Assembly (NCBI RefSeq): GCF_006125015.1
Contig: NZ_SZZN01000001.1
Location: forward strand, 1,116,001-1,180,000
Length of the DNA: 64,000 nt
Source: Roseovarius arcticus
GTDB lineage: Bacteria > Pseudomonadota > Alphaproteobacteria > Rhodobacterales > Rhodobacteraceae
Direction: 5' to 3'
A program made the translations under genes and the position numbers. The notes below the pieces were generated by a model that had not been told where the DNA came from, did no database searches, and saw only the letters and a program-made list of their open reading frames with translations. This document shows, in pieces, positions 43,433 through 52,886 of this stretch. The first letter of the stretch is position 1; every line of letters begins with the position of its first letter.

Positions 43433-44959
43433 ATGAAAGCTGCATTTTTGAAAACAACAGCGCTGGCAATGGCCATGTCGGTAGGCGCCGCTGGCGCCGC
43501 GCTGGCAGATAAGGCGAACGATACGCTGAGCATCGCATTTACCAAGGAGCTAGAGAACGTCGACAGTTTCTTTAACTCCTCACGCGAGGGCGTGGTGATG
43601 CAACGCGCCGTCTGGGACGGGCTGATCTACCGCGATCCCGAGACCAATGAATACAAAGGCAATCTGGCGACAAGCTGGGAATGGATTGACGACAAGACGC
43701 TGGAGTTCAAGCTGCGCGAAGGCGTGAAATTTCACGACGGGTCAGACTTCAACGCTGATGACGTTGTCGCCACGGTCAATTTCGTCGCCAAGGAAGAGAA
43801 CGGCGTCAAGACACAGCGCAACGTGAACTGGATGGAAGCGGCCGAGAAGATCGACGATTATACCGTCCGCATCACCACCAAAGACGTTTTTCCTGCTGCG
43901 ATCGAATTCCTGTCTGGCCCGGTTTCGATGTATCCGGCGGACTATTACGCCGAAGTTGGCCCCTCAGGCATGGGCTTGAAGCCCGTCGGTACCGGCCCCT
44001 ACAAAGTGACCGAGGTCATTCCCGGCCAGCATTTCGTTCTGGAGAAGAACGAAAACTACCATGATAGCCCCAAGGGCCAGCCGACTGTCCCCAACATCGA
44101 CATCCGTACGATTCCGGACGTTAACACCCAGCTGGCTGAGCTGTTCTCAGGCTCGCTAGACCTGATTTGGCAGGTTCCGGCGGATCAGGCCGAAAAAATG
44201 GCCGAGATGGGCGACCGCTTTACCGTGTTGAACGAATCCACGATGCGCGTCGGATACCTGTCGATGGATGCGGCGGGCCGCTCGTCGATGGACCCGAACC
44301 CGTTTACCGACGTTAGGGTGCGCCAAGCCGTGAACCACGCCATCGACCGTCAGGCGCTGGTTGATAACCTGCTCAAAGGTAAATCCAAGGTCGTGTCGAC
44401 CGCCTGCTATCCCAGCCAGTTCGGCTGTTCGCAGGATGTCACCAACTATGATTACGACCCCGAAAAGGCCAAGGCGTTGCTGGCCGAGGCGGGCTATGAG
44501 GACGGCTTCAGCACCGAATTCTACGCCTACCGCGACCGCGAATACGCCGAGGCAATTTCGAGCTACCTGAACGCTGTCGGCATTCAGACCGATTTCAAAT
44601 TGCTGCAGTATTCCGCACTGCGCGAGTTGAACATGAAAGGCGAAGTGCCGATCCAGTTTTCGACCTGGGGCAGCTACTCGATCAATGATGCCTCGGCAAT
44701 GGTCAGCCAGTTCTTCAAGAAAGGCAGCCTTGACGACGCGCAGGACGATCAGACGAAGGAATGGCTAGACGTTGCCGACAGCTCGACCGATCCGGACAAG
44801 CGGCTGGAGTTCTACACCAAGGCGCTTCAGCGTATCGCGGATGAGGCGTATTGGGCGCCGCTGTTCAGCTACAACACCAACTACGTCATGACCAAAGAGG
44901 TGCAATACACCCCGACGGCAGACGAGGTGCTGCGCTTTACGGATATGACCTGGAACTAA
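43433..44959 (+). CDS. ABC transporter substrate-binding protein, family 5 (dipeptide/glutathione type)
   Basis: A 508-residue exported family 5 binder. Signal peptide to about residue 25 (AAGAALA-DKAND). Landmarks: NLATSWEWIDDKTLEFKLREGVKFHDGSDFNADDV (family signature), GLKPVGTGPYKVTEVIPGQ, and VRVRQAVNHAIDRQALVDNLL. It is the first gene of an operon with two permeases, two ATPases, a gamma-glutamyltransferase and an M20 peptidase, so short or gamma-glutamyl peptides are the likely cargo. A hairpin separates it from the permease genes. Confidence 0.9.
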   Translation: MKAAFLKTTALAMAMSVGAAGAALADKANDTLSIAFTKELENVDSFFNSSREGVVMQRAVWDGLIYRDPETNEYKGNLATSWEWIDDKTLEFKLREGVKFHDGSDFNADDVVATVNFVAKEENGVKTQRNVNWMEAAEKIDDYTVRITTKDVFPAAIEFLSGPVSMYPADYYAEVGPSGMGLKPVGTGPYKVTEVIPGQHFVLEKNENYHDSPKGQPTVPNIDIRTIPDVNTQLAELFSGSLDLIWQVPADQAEKMAEMGDRFTVLNESTMRVGYLSMDAAGRSSMDPNPFTDVRVRQAVNHAIDRQALVDNLLKGKSKVVSTACYPSQFGCSQDVTNYDYDPEKAKALLAEAGYEDGFSTEFYAYRDREYAEAISSYLNAVGIQTDFKLLQYSALRELNMKGEVPIQFSTWGSYSINDASAMVSQFFKKGSLDDAQDDQTKEWLDVADSSTDPDKRLEFYTKALQRIADEAYWAPLFSYNTNYVMTKEVQYTPTADEVLRFTDMTWN

Positions 44960-44970
44960 AGCCGATGATT

Positions 44971-45001
44971 GGCCCGGTGGATCCACGCGATCCTCCGGGC
45001 C
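44971..45001 (+). terminator. hairpin between binding-protein and permease genes
   Basis: GGCCCGGTGGATC (44971-44983) and GATCCTCCGGGCC (44989-45001) form a 13-position stem with one T-T mismatch and a 5-base loop, followed by TTTCGCTTT. This is probably a partial terminator that favours expression of the binding protein. Confidence 0.65.
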
Positions 45002-45054
45002 TTTCGCTTTGCGCATTGTAGAAACTCGCCAATCCGGCAAGGAGACAACGGCAC

Positions 45055-45972
45055 ATGCTGCCATTCATTCTCAAAAGGCTCGGCCTCGCGCTTTTGGTGG
45101 CCATTACGGTCAGTTTTATCAGCTTTTCCCTGTTGTTCCTGTCAGGCGACCCTGCCGCGGCTCTCGCGGGCGAGACAGCCAGCGGCGAGGATATCGAATC
45201 GCTGCGGCGTCTCTATGGCTTTGACCGGCCTATGCTGGTGCAATACGGCGATTGGCTGTGGCAGGCGCTACAGGGCAATTTCGGCGAGAGCTACTATTTC
45301 AAACTACCGGTCGCCAGCCTGATCGCGGACCGCCTGTCAGTCACGATGACGCTGGGCGTTTGCGGGATCACGTTCGCGCTCTTGACGGCTGTGCCGTTGG
45401 GCGTCGTTGCAGCGATCCGGCCAAATTCGATCATCGACCGCATCGCGTTGTTCGTATCGGTGGCGGGGCAGGCGATGCCCAGCTTCTGGTTTGGCCTGAT
45501 CCTGATCGTCCTTTTCGGAATCCAACTGGGATGGTTGCCGCCGTCGGGTGCATCCACTTGGCGCCATTTTATTATGCCGACCGTTGTCTTGGGCTATTAC
45601 GCCATGCCCGCGATTATGCGTCTGACGCGCGCCGGGATGCTGGAAGTCCTGAACTCAGATTATATCCGCACTGCGCGTGCCAAGGGTGCCGGCGAGGGCC
45701 GCGTCATGTTCAAGCACGCGCTACGCAATGCGATCATCCCGGTGGTCAGCCTTGCTGCCGTCCAGATGGGCTTCATGCTGGGCGGCTCGATCGTGGTCGA
45801 ATCGGTCTTTGCCCTGCACGGCGCGGGCTATCTGGCGTGGGAGAGTATCGCGCGCAACGATCTGCCCACCGTCCAAGCGCTGATCCTGATCTTTTCGATG
45901 TTCTACATCATCTTCACTTTTCTCGCGGACGTGCTGAACGCGTGGCTCGATCCCCGCATGAGGAGTTCGTAG
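45055..45972 (+). CDS. ABC transporter permease (DppB-like)
   Basis: A 305-residue permease with the N-terminal span FILKRLGLALLVAITVSFISF, GDPA after the first helix (typical of the DppB/GsiC line), and the C-terminal coupling loop RTARAKGAGEGRVMFKHALRNAIIPVV. The start follows AAGGAGACAACGGCAC. It pairs with the DppC-like permease encoded one base after its stop codon. Confidence 0.92.
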   Translation: MLPFILKRLGLALLVAITVSFISFSLLFLSGDPAAALAGETASGEDIESLRRLYGFDRPMLVQYGDWLWQALQGNFGESYYFKLPVASLIADRLSVTMTLGVCGITFALLTAVPLGVVAAIRPNSIIDRIALFVSVAGQAMPSFWFGLILIVLFGIQLGWLPPSGASTWRHFIMPTVVLGYYAMPAIMRLTRAGMLEVLNSDYIRTARAKGAGEGRVMFKHALRNAIIPVVSLAAVQMGFMLGGSIVVESVFALHGAGYLAWESIARNDLPTVQALILIFSMFYIIFTFLADVLNAWLDPRMRSS

Positions 45973-45973
45973 A

Positions 45974-46891
45974 ATGGCCGTGCATAAATCCGAGCTCAGC
46001 CGGGCCTCCGACCCTTTGCTAGAGGAAATCAGCGGCCCGACGCCGCGCCAGATCCTGCGCAAGCGCGTGCGGGGCCATACCGGACTGCTCTTTGGCGTCG
46101 GCGTGGTGTTGGTGCTAGTCATCATTGCGATCCTCGCCCCGGTGCTGGCGCCGCATGATCCCTATTCGCAAAGCCTTAGCAGCCGGATGGTCAAGCCCGT
46201 CTTTATGGGCGGCACGTGGGATCATCCGCTGGGCACCGACCATCTGGGCCGCGATTACCTGTCGCGCCTGATCTACGGCGCCCGGGTGTCGCTGCTGATC
46301 GGTACCGTCGCGGCTGTCATCTCGGGCATCATCGGCACCGCGATGGGCGTCGCCGCCGGGTATTTCGGCGGCAAGGTAGATGCAGTCGTCACCTTCCTTA
46401 TCAACGTGCGCCTTGCCATGCCCGTCGTGCTGGTCGCCCTGGCAGTCGTCGCTATCCTTGGCGGATCCCTTGAGGTGGTAATCGGCGTCTTGGGCCTCTT
46501 GCTGTGGGATCGGTTCGCCGTTGTGATGCGCGCCTCGACCCTCCAAGTGCGCAGACGCGAATATGTGGCAGCGGCGCAGGCCATCGGCGCGTCTACTACC
46601 CGCGTGATCCTGTCCGAAATCATGCCGAACATTGTCAACAACCTGATCGTGATCGTGACGCTGGAAATGGCGCATGCCATCCTGCTGGAGGCGGCGCTGT
46701 CCTTCCTCGGCCTCGGGGTGCAACCGCCGACGCCCAGTTGGGGCCTGATGGTCAGCGAGGGCAAAAACATGATGCTGTTTGAGCCATGGCTGGTGCTGAT
46801 CCCTGGCGTTGTTCTCTTCATCCTCGTGCTGGCGATCAATCTGATGGGTGACGGCCTGCGCGACGTGACCGCCCCCGAAAACCGGAGCTGA
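45974..46891 (+). CDS. ABC transporter permease (DppC-like)
   Basis: A 305-residue permease: cytoplasmic N-terminus with RKRVRGHTGLLFGVGVVLVLVIIAILAPVLAPHDP, the GTDHLGRDYLSRLIYGARVSLLIG segment characteristic of DppC/OppC, and the coupling loop REYVAAAQAIGASTTRVILSEIMPN. It forms the channel with the preceding permease. Confidence 0.92.
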   Translation: MAVHKSELSRASDPLLEEISGPTPRQILRKRVRGHTGLLFGVGVVLVLVIIAILAPVLAPHDPYSQSLSSRMVKPVFMGGTWDHPLGTDHLGRDYLSRLIYGARVSLLIGTVAAVISGIIGTAMGVAAGYFGGKVDAVVTFLINVRLAMPVVLVALAVVAILGGSLEVVIGVLGLLLWDRFAVVMRASTLQVRRREYVAAAQAIGASTTRVILSEIMPNIVNNLIVIVTLEMAHAILLEAALSFLGLGVQPPTPSWGLMVSEGKNMMLFEPWLVLIPGVVLFILVLAINLMGDGLRDVTAPENRS

Positions 46892-46895
46892 CTGA

Positions 46896-47903
46896 ATGAG
46901 CGACGTATCCGCCAAGCCGCTGCTTTCCGTGCGCGGCCTCACGCTGGACATACCCCTAGCCAGCGGAACCTTGCACGCTGTGCGCGGCATAGATTTCGAC
47001 CTGCACCGGGGCGAGACGCTGTGCATTGTGGGCGAGTCGGGGTCTGGCAAATCACTGACCTCGCTGGCCATCATGGGGCTGCTGGAGAAGAACATCAAAC
47101 GCACCGCTGAGCGGATGGATTTCGACGGCATCGAGTTGACCCGCGCGTCCAAACGCCAGATGCGCGGCTTGCGCGGCGACCGGATTGCGATGATTTTTCA
47201 AGAGCCGATGACGTCGCTGAACCCCGCCTATACCATCGGCGATCAACTGGTCGAGGCGCTGCGGCTGCATCGCCGCGTCAGCCGCGACAAAGCCCGTATG
47301 CGCGCCGTCGAGCTGCTGGAGAAGGTTGGTATCACCGCCGCTGCCAGCCGCCTTGGCCAGTACCCCCACCAGCTGTCGGGCGGTCTGCGCCAGCGTGTCG
47401 TGATCGCCATGGCCCTGATGTGCGAGCCCGAGCTGATCATCGCGGACGAGCCGACAACAGCGCTGGACGTGACAATTCAGGCCCAAATCCTGCGATTACT
47501 GGTCGACCTGACCAAAGAGATGGACGTTGCCATGATCCTTATCACACACGACCTTGGCGTCGTCGCGCGCGTGGCCGACAATGTTGGTGTCATGTATGCG
47601 GGCGAACTGGTGGAAAGCGGTCCCGCAGCCAGCGTCTTTGGCAAACCGCTACATCCCTACACGCGCGGCCTGCTGCGCTGCATCCCGCAACCGGGCAAGA
47701 CTGCGCGCGGGGCCGATCTGGGTACCATACCCGGCATCGTGCCTTCGCTGGTGGGCGACGTGCAGGGCTGCGCATTCCGTACCCGGTGTCCGCACGCCGT
47801 GGACGCCTGCCGCGACAGCATCCCTGAGCGCGGCGAGCCGCCGCATGAATTTCTTTGCGTCCACCCCGATGGCGCCCGCGCCGCCGAAGGAGAACCCGCA
47901 TGA
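46896..47903 (+). CDS. ABC transporter ATP-binding protein (DppD-like)
   Basis: A 335-residue importer ATPase: Walker A VGESGSGKSLTSL, signature LSGGLRQRVVIAMAL, Walker B LIIADEPTTALD. It ends in the oligopeptide-transporter C-terminal domain with the cysteines expected for this line (GCAFRTRCPHAVDAC, about residues 285-305), which can hold an Fe-S cluster in some relatives. ATGA overlap with the DppF-like gene. Confidence 0.92.
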   Translation: MSDVSAKPLLSVRGLTLDIPLASGTLHAVRGIDFDLHRGETLCIVGESGSGKSLTSLAIMGLLEKNIKRTAERMDFDGIELTRASKRQMRGLRGDRIAMIFQEPMTSLNPAYTIGDQLVEALRLHRRVSRDKARMRAVELLEKVGITAAASRLGQYPHQLSGGLRQRVVIAMALMCEPELIIADEPTTALDVTIQAQILRLLVDLTKEMDVAMILITHDLGVVARVADNVGVMYAGELVESGPAASVFGKPLHPYTRGLLRCIPQPGKTARGADLGTIPGIVPSLVGDVQGCAFRTRCPHAVDACRDSIPERGEPPHEFLCVHPDGARAAEGEPA

Positions 47904-48889
47904 ACGCCCCCGTTCTGGAGCTGCGCAATGTCGCCAAGACCTACAGCGTCAAACAGGGCATCTTCGGCAAGCCAAAGCCTCTGAAGGCCGTCAATGACGT
48001 CTCCCTGACGCTGAACCGCGGCGAAGTGCTGGGCCTTGTGGGCGAGAGTGGTTGTGGCAAGTCGACACTGGCCAAGATCCTGCTGGGGCTAGAAGAGCCG
48101 ACATCGGGGCAGGTACTGGTCGATGGCGAGCAAATCGGCGGTCAGGATCGTCTGGCACTGGCGCGGCGCATTCAGCCGATCTTTCAGGACCCCTATTCGT
48201 CGCTGAACCCGCGCAAGACTATTGCCGACATCGTGTCGTTGCCGCTGCTTGTTCATGGCGTAGGCGATGCGAAAAGCCGCGCCAAATCTGTGCGCGAGAT
48301 GTTGGAATTGGTCGGGTTGCCTGCGCGCGTGCTGAACACCTATCCCAGCCAGATGTCGGGCGGCCAACGCCAGCGTGTCGCCATCGCGCGCGCCCTCATC
48401 ATGCACCCCGAAATTGTTATCTGCGACGAACCTACCTCGGCGCTAGACGTATCGGTTCAAAGTCAGATCCTGAACCTGCTCAACGAACTGCGCGATGAAT
48501 TCGGGCTGACCTATCTCTTCATCAGCCACGATTTGGCGGTGGTTGAGCATCTGGCGACGCGCGTTGCGGTCATGTATCTGGGCCGCATCGTGGAAGAGGC
48601 GGAGGTAGGCGCGCTGTTTGACGCGCCGCGTCACCCCTACGCGCGCGCGCTTTTGAATTCAGTGCTGACGCCCGACCCGTCGCTTGGCGTGCCCGACACG
48701 CAGCTGGGTGCGGCTTATCCTAACCCCATCGCGCCGCCTTCTGGTTGCCATTTCCACCCTCGCTGCCCGTTTGCTCAGGCGGAATGCAAGAGTAAGGCAC
48801 CGCGCCCAGTGCCACGCGACGCCGGGATGGTAGAGTGCCATTTGCACGATCCCAAAAGTGCGATGTATCGCCCGGATTTCACCGTTTAA
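47900..48889 (+). CDS. ABC transporter ATP-binding protein (DppF-like)
   Basis: A 329-residue second ATPase: Walker [14 protein letters not shown], signature [15 protein letters not shown], Walker [15 protein letters not shown], and C-terminal [18 protein letters not shown] 47900 overlaps the DppD-like stop; a longer frame from 47855 lies inside the upstream gene and was not used. Confidence 0.92.
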   Translation: MNAPVLELRNVAKTYSVKQGIFGKPKPLKAVNDVSLTLNRGEVLGLVGESGCGKSTLAKILLGLEEPTSGQVLVDGEQIGGQDRLALARRIQPIFQDPYSSLNPRKTIADIVSLPLLVHGVGDAKSRAKSVREMLELVGLPARVLNTYPSQMSGGQRQRVAIARALIMHPEIVICDEPTSALDVSVQSQILNLLNELRDEFGLTYLFISHDLAVVEHLATRVAVMYLGRIVEEAEVGALFDAPRHPYARALLNSVLTPDPSLGVPDTQLGAAYPNPIAPPSGCHFHPRCPFAQAECKSKAPRPVPRDAGMVECHLHDPKSAMYRPDFTV

Positions 48890-48907
48890 GCCCTAAGGAA
48901 GCCGCCC

Positions 48908-50476
48908 ATGACCTCGTCCCTGTCGCGCACAATGCAAACCCGCAAGACCGTTATCGAGACGAAAGGGGGCGTCGTCGCATCCCAGCACCGCCTTGCCGCT
49001 GAGGCGGGCGCGGAGGTGCTACGCGCCGGGGGCGATGCGGTGGACGCTGCGGTCGCTACATCCTTCGTCGTCGGCGTGCTGGAGCCGTGGATGAGCGGCC
49101 CAGCAGGCGGCGGTGCAATGATGCTGTGGCGCGCGGGCGAGGAAAAGGCGATTGCTGTAAACCACGGAATGCGTTCGCCGGCCTCTCTGCGGGTCGAGGA
49201 CTTTCCTCTGTCGGGGGCAGGGATAGCCAGTGACCTTTTCCCGTGGGAGCAGGTCACCGGCGATGTCAACGTGCAGGGGGCCAAGGCGATCGCCGTGCCG
49301 GGCGTCGTCGACGGTCTGGGGCAGGTCCACGCGCAGTTCGGACGCATGCCATGGGCCGATTTGCTGGCCCCGGCGATTGCCCACGCGCGCGAAGGAATGT
49401 TGGTCGATTGGTATGCCGCACTTGTCATCGCCTCGACCACGCGCGCACTGGCCGAGGATGCCGACGCCGCCGCGCTGTTTCTGGAGGACGGCCAGTGGCC
49501 GACTATCTCAGGCTGGACCGCGCTGGCCGAAAAACGGCTGGATCAAAGCCGCATGGCCGATAGCCTCGACATCATAGCGCGGGGCGGGGCGCGTGCGCTG
49601 TATGACGGGGATCTGGGCGCCGCGATGGCCCGCGACGTGCAGGACAAGGGCGGCTATCTGGCCCATGATGACTTGCGCGCATACCGCGCCGAAATGCAGG
49701 CGCCACTAAGCGTGTCCTACCGCGACGCGCTTTTCCATGTGATGGATGGGCTGACCGCGGGGCCAACACTCGCCCACGCAATGAGCGAGCTGGAGGCGCG
49801 CGACCTCAGCGCCAAGCCTGAGGCATTCGCCGCATACGCCGACGCGCTCGACACGGCCTACGCCGCGCGGCTGGGCAAAATGGGCGACACAGGCGAAAGC
49901 CCGCACGCGCCCGGATGCACCACGCATTTCTCGGTCGTGGACCGCGATGGCAACATGGTCAGCCAAACGCAGACGCTGCTGTCGATCTTTGGCAGCCGGG
50001 TCGTGTCGCCCTCGACAGGATTTCTGATGAACAACGGCATCATGTGGTTCGACCCGGTGCAGGGGCGTCCCAACTCGCTGGCGCCCGGCAAGCGGTGCCT
50101 GATGAATGTCTGCCCGATCATCGGCGAGGTTGGCAGCCGCCGCTTTGCCTTCGGCGCGTCGGGGGGGCGCAAAATCGTGTCGGCCATGACGCAGATGGCG
50201 TCCTTTGTCGCCGATTTTGGGATGGACATCGAGGCCGCGTTTCATCACCCGCGCATCGACGTTTCCGGCGGCCCAAAGGTGGTCGCCGACGAGGCGCACA
50301 GCAAAGAGGTACTGGACCGATTGCGCAAAGGCCGCGATGTGGTCACTGCCCCGCGCACGGTGTTTCCCTACGCCTTCGCTTGCCCCGCGGGGGTGATGCG
50401 CGACGGCGACGCCAACACCGGCTGCACCGAGATCATGTCGCCCTGGGGCGACGCCGCGCTAGAGACAAAGGACTGA
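48908..50476 (+). CDS. gamma-glutamyltransferase family protein
   Basis: A 522-residue Ntn-hydrolase that matures by self-cleavage. The nucleophile is T338 at the start of the small subunit (TTHFSVVDRDGNMVSQTQTL, preceded by the scissile Cys-Thr bond). The large-subunit landmarks are GGVVASQHRLAAEAGAEVLRAGGDAVDAAVATSF and the GPAGGGAMM glycine-rich loop. No signal peptide is visible, unlike E. coli Ggt, so it probably acts in the cytoplasm on imported gamma-glutamyl compounds (glutathione or its conjugates). It sits 18 bases after the DppF-like gene, and the M20 peptidase follows after 3 bases. Confidence 0.88.
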   Translation: MTSSLSRTMQTRKTVIETKGGVVASQHRLAAEAGAEVLRAGGDAVDAAVATSFVVGVLEPWMSGPAGGGAMMLWRAGEEKAIAVNHGMRSPASLRVEDFPLSGAGIASDLFPWEQVTGDVNVQGAKAIAVPGVVDGLGQVHAQFGRMPWADLLAPAIAHAREGMLVDWYAALVIASTTRALAEDADAAALFLEDGQWPTISGWTALAEKRLDQSRMADSLDIIARGGARALYDGDLGAAMARDVQDKGGYLAHDDLRAYRAEMQAPLSVSYRDALFHVMDGLTAGPTLAHAMSELEARDLSAKPEAFAAYADALDTAYAARLGKMGDTGESPHAPGCTTHFSVVDRDGNMVSQTQTLLSIFGSRVVSPSTGFLMNNGIMWFDPVQGRPNSLAPGKRCLMNVCPIIGEVGSRRFAFGASGGRKIVSAMTQMASFVADFGMDIEAAFHHPRIDVSGGPKVVADEAHSKEVLDRLRKGRDVVTAPRTVFPYAFACPAGVMRDGDANTGCTEIMSPWGDAALETKD

Positions 50477-50479
50477 GCT

Positions 50480-51868
50480 ATGAGCCGCGAGACCGCAATC
50501 GACACCGTCGCCGCCTATTTTGACAACGGCACATTTCAGAGCGAACTGGCCACGCTTGTCTCATACCCTAGCGAGAGCCAGAACCCCGATGCCGCACCCG
50601 AACTGATGCGCTATCTGGTCGAAGCGATGCAGCCTCGTCTGAAAAAGATGGGGTTCGAGACCGAGATTATCACAAACCCCGATCCCAGCGGCGGCCCGCT
50701 TCTGATCGGTGAGCGGCGCGAGGGCGATGGCCTGCCCACGATCCTGACATACGGCCATGGCGACGTGATCCGCGCGCAAGAGGGTATGTGGCGCGAAGGG
50801 CTGGCGCCGTTTGAACTGATTGAAGAGGGCGACCGCCTTTATGGGCGCGGCACGGCCGACAACAAGGGCCAGCATCTGATCAATATCGCCGCGCTTGAGG
50901 CGGTGCTGGCAGTGCGTGGCAACCTTGGATTTAACACCCGCATCGTGCTGGAGATGAGCGAAGAGGTCGGATCGGGCGGTCTGGCCGATGTATTCCGCAG
51001 CCACAAAGACCGGCTGACGGCCGACGTGCTGATCGCCTCGGACGGCCCCCGCCTGCAGCCCGAAGTGCCGACGATATTCATGGGATCGCGCGGCGGCGTG
51101 ACCTTTGATCTGGAATTGAACCTGCGCGAGGGTGCGCATCATTCCGGCAATTGGGGCGGCCTTCTGGCCGATCCTGCGATCATTCTGGCCCATGCACTCG
51201 CGACGATCACCGACCGGCGCGGGCAGATCCAGATTGCCGAATGGCGCCCCGATAGCCTGACGGACGATGTGCGCGCAGCGCTCGATGGTTTGCCTGTTAC
51301 TGGTGGCGACGGCCCAGAGGTCGACCTGGATTGGGGCGAGGAAAGCCAGACCCCGGCCGAGCGTGTTTATGGCTGGAACAGTTTTGCCGTCCTCGCGATG
51401 ACCAGCGGTGTCCCCGACGCGCCGGTCAATGCCATTTCCGCCTCGGCGCGCGCCACCTGCCAGCTTCGCTATGTTGTGGGCACCGACCCTGAGGATATCA
51501 TCCCTGCGCTGCGCCGGCATCTGGACGCACACGGGTTCGACGCGGTCAAGATCGTTGCGCATGATCGTGGCTTCTTTGCCGCGACGCGGCTTGACCCAAA
51601 GCATCCTTGGGTTCTCTTCGTCACGAAATCGATTGAGAAAAGTGCGGGTAGGGCACCGCATGTTTTGCCCAATTTGGCTGGATCGCTGCCGAATGACTGC
51701 TTTGCTGACATTCTAGGCATGCCAACCGTGTGGGTGCCACATTCCTATCGCGGATGCTCGCAGCATGCGCCGAACGAGCATGTTCTGAAATCCCTCAGCC
51801 GTGACGCGCTGCGGGTGATGGCGGGGCTGTTCTGGGATGTCGGTGCAGGTGGAACGCCAAGCGCGTAG
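50480..51868 (+). CDS. M20 family metallopeptidase
   Basis: A 462-residue zinc peptidase of the M20/DapE/carboxypeptidase fold. Metal and catalytic residues visible: H and D in YGHGDVIRAQ, D in GRGTADNKGQH, the EE pair in EMSEEVGSGG (catalytic Glu first), and D in IASDGPR. The dimerisation domain lies at about residues 210-370. It would hydrolyse the dipeptides released by import or by the gamma-glutamyltransferase encoded three bases upstream (for instance Cys-Gly). The exact substrate is unknown. Last gene of the operon. Confidence 0.87.
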   Translation: MSRETAIDTVAAYFDNGTFQSELATLVSYPSESQNPDAAPELMRYLVEAMQPRLKKMGFETEIITNPDPSGGPLLIGERREGDGLPTILTYGHGDVIRAQEGMWREGLAPFELIEEGDRLYGRGTADNKGQHLINIAALEAVLAVRGNLGFNTRIVLEMSEEVGSGGLADVFRSHKDRLTADVLIASDGPRLQPEVPTIFMGSRGGVTFDLELNLREGAHHSGNWGGLLADPAIILAHALATITDRRGQIQIAEWRPDSLTDDVRAALDGLPVTGGDGPEVDLDWGEESQTPAERVYGWNSFAVLAMTSGVPDAPVNAISASARATCQLRYVVGTDPEDIIPALRRHLDAHGFDAVKIVAHDRGFFAATRLDPKHPWVLFVTKSIEKSAGRAPHVLPNLAGSLPNDCFADILGMPTVWVPHSYRGCSQHAPNEHVLKSLSRDALRVMAGLFWDVGAGGTPSA

Positions 51869-51908
51869 CTCAGGCAAGCTGGCTGATCCGGGGGCGTCAT
51901 GCGACAGG

Positions 51909-52886
51909 TCAGAGCGGTCTTTTCAGCCAACGCGCCAGAACGCCCACAATCCCCTCGCGAAACATCAGAACCCCGAGAACAAAGATGACGCCCTGAATGA
52001 CCGTGACCCAAGCCCCAAAGGTTGCCAGATAGTTCTGCATTGTGACGATGATGCCCGCGCCGACGAGCGGCCCGAATATCGTCCCCATGCCGCCCAGCAG
52101 TGTCATCAACACGACCTCGCCCGACATCGACCAATGAACATCCGTAAGCGATGCGAGTTGAAACACCTGCGCTTTGGTAGCCCCGGCGACACCTGCCATG
52201 GTGGCCGACAGGGTGAACACGATCAACTTGTACCGATTAACGTCGTATCCCAATGAAATGGCGCGCGGCTCATTCTCGCGGATCGCTTTGAGAACCTGAC
52301 CAAAGGGTGAATGCACAATCCGGTATAGCAGCAAGATGCCACAGAACGTGACGGCGAGAACAAAGAAATAGAGTGCGATATTGTCCGCAAGCGGGATCAA
52401 TCCAAACAGATCACCGCGCGGAACGCTCTGAATGCCGTCCTCGCCGCCGGTAAAGTCCGCCTGCAGGGCCACGAAATAAACCATTTGCGCAAAGGCCAGC
52501 GTGACCATGGCAAAATAGATCCCCTGTCTACGGATGGCCAGCGATCCGATCACAAAGCCCAGCACCCCGGCAGCCGCGGCGCCGCAGAGCACCGACAACT
52601 CGGGCGTAAGGCCCCAGACCTTGGCGGCATGTGCGGCGATGTAACTTGCCCCGCCAAAGTAGGCGGCATGTCCGAACGATAGCAGCCCGCCAAAGCCCAA
52701 GAGCAGGTTAAAGGCGGCCGCGAAGAGGGCAAAACACATCACCTTCATCGCAAAGATCGGGTAGACGTAGAATGGCAGAATGATCAGCGCGATCAGCAGA
52801 ACGGCAAAGATGACCCTGTGGAGCATCGGCATGCTCTCGGTCTGCGCCATCGGGTCAGTATCAGTTTTTTTGTCAGCCATAGCCAT
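51909..52886 (-). CDS. branched-chain amino acid type ABC transporter permease (LivM-like)
   Basis: A 325-residue permease with about ten hydrophobic segments. LivM landmarks: FNLLLGFGGLLSFGHAAYFGGASY, RRQGIYFAMVTLAFAQM, and the C-terminal GGMGTIFGPLVGAGIIV. The N-terminal 25 residues are polar and cytoplasmic. The ATG at 52886 overlaps the stop of the LivH-like gene as TAATG. It is the last gene of the minus-strand Liv operon and convergent with the M20 gene (40-base gap). Confidence 0.92.
   Translation of the reverse strand: MAMADKKTDTDPMAQTESMPMLHRVIFAVLLIALIILPFYVYPIFAMKVMCFALFAAAFNLLLGFGGLLSFGHAAYFGGASYIAAHAAKVWGLTPELSVLCGAAAAGVLGFVIGSLAIRRQGIYFAMVTLAFAQMVYFVALQADFTGGEDGIQSVPRGDLFGLIPLADNIALYFFVLAVTFCGILLLYRIVHSPFGQVLKAIRENEPRAISLGYDVNRYKLIVFTLSATMAGVAGATKAQVFQLASLTDVHWSMSGEVVLMTLLGGMGTIFGPLVGAGIIVTMQNYLATFGAWVTVIQGVIFVLGVLMFREGIVGVLARWLKRPL

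Noticed and set aside
50561-51661. 366-codon open frame opposite the M20 peptidase gene
   Set aside because: Shadow frame without family features; metal-binding motifs are on the plus strand.
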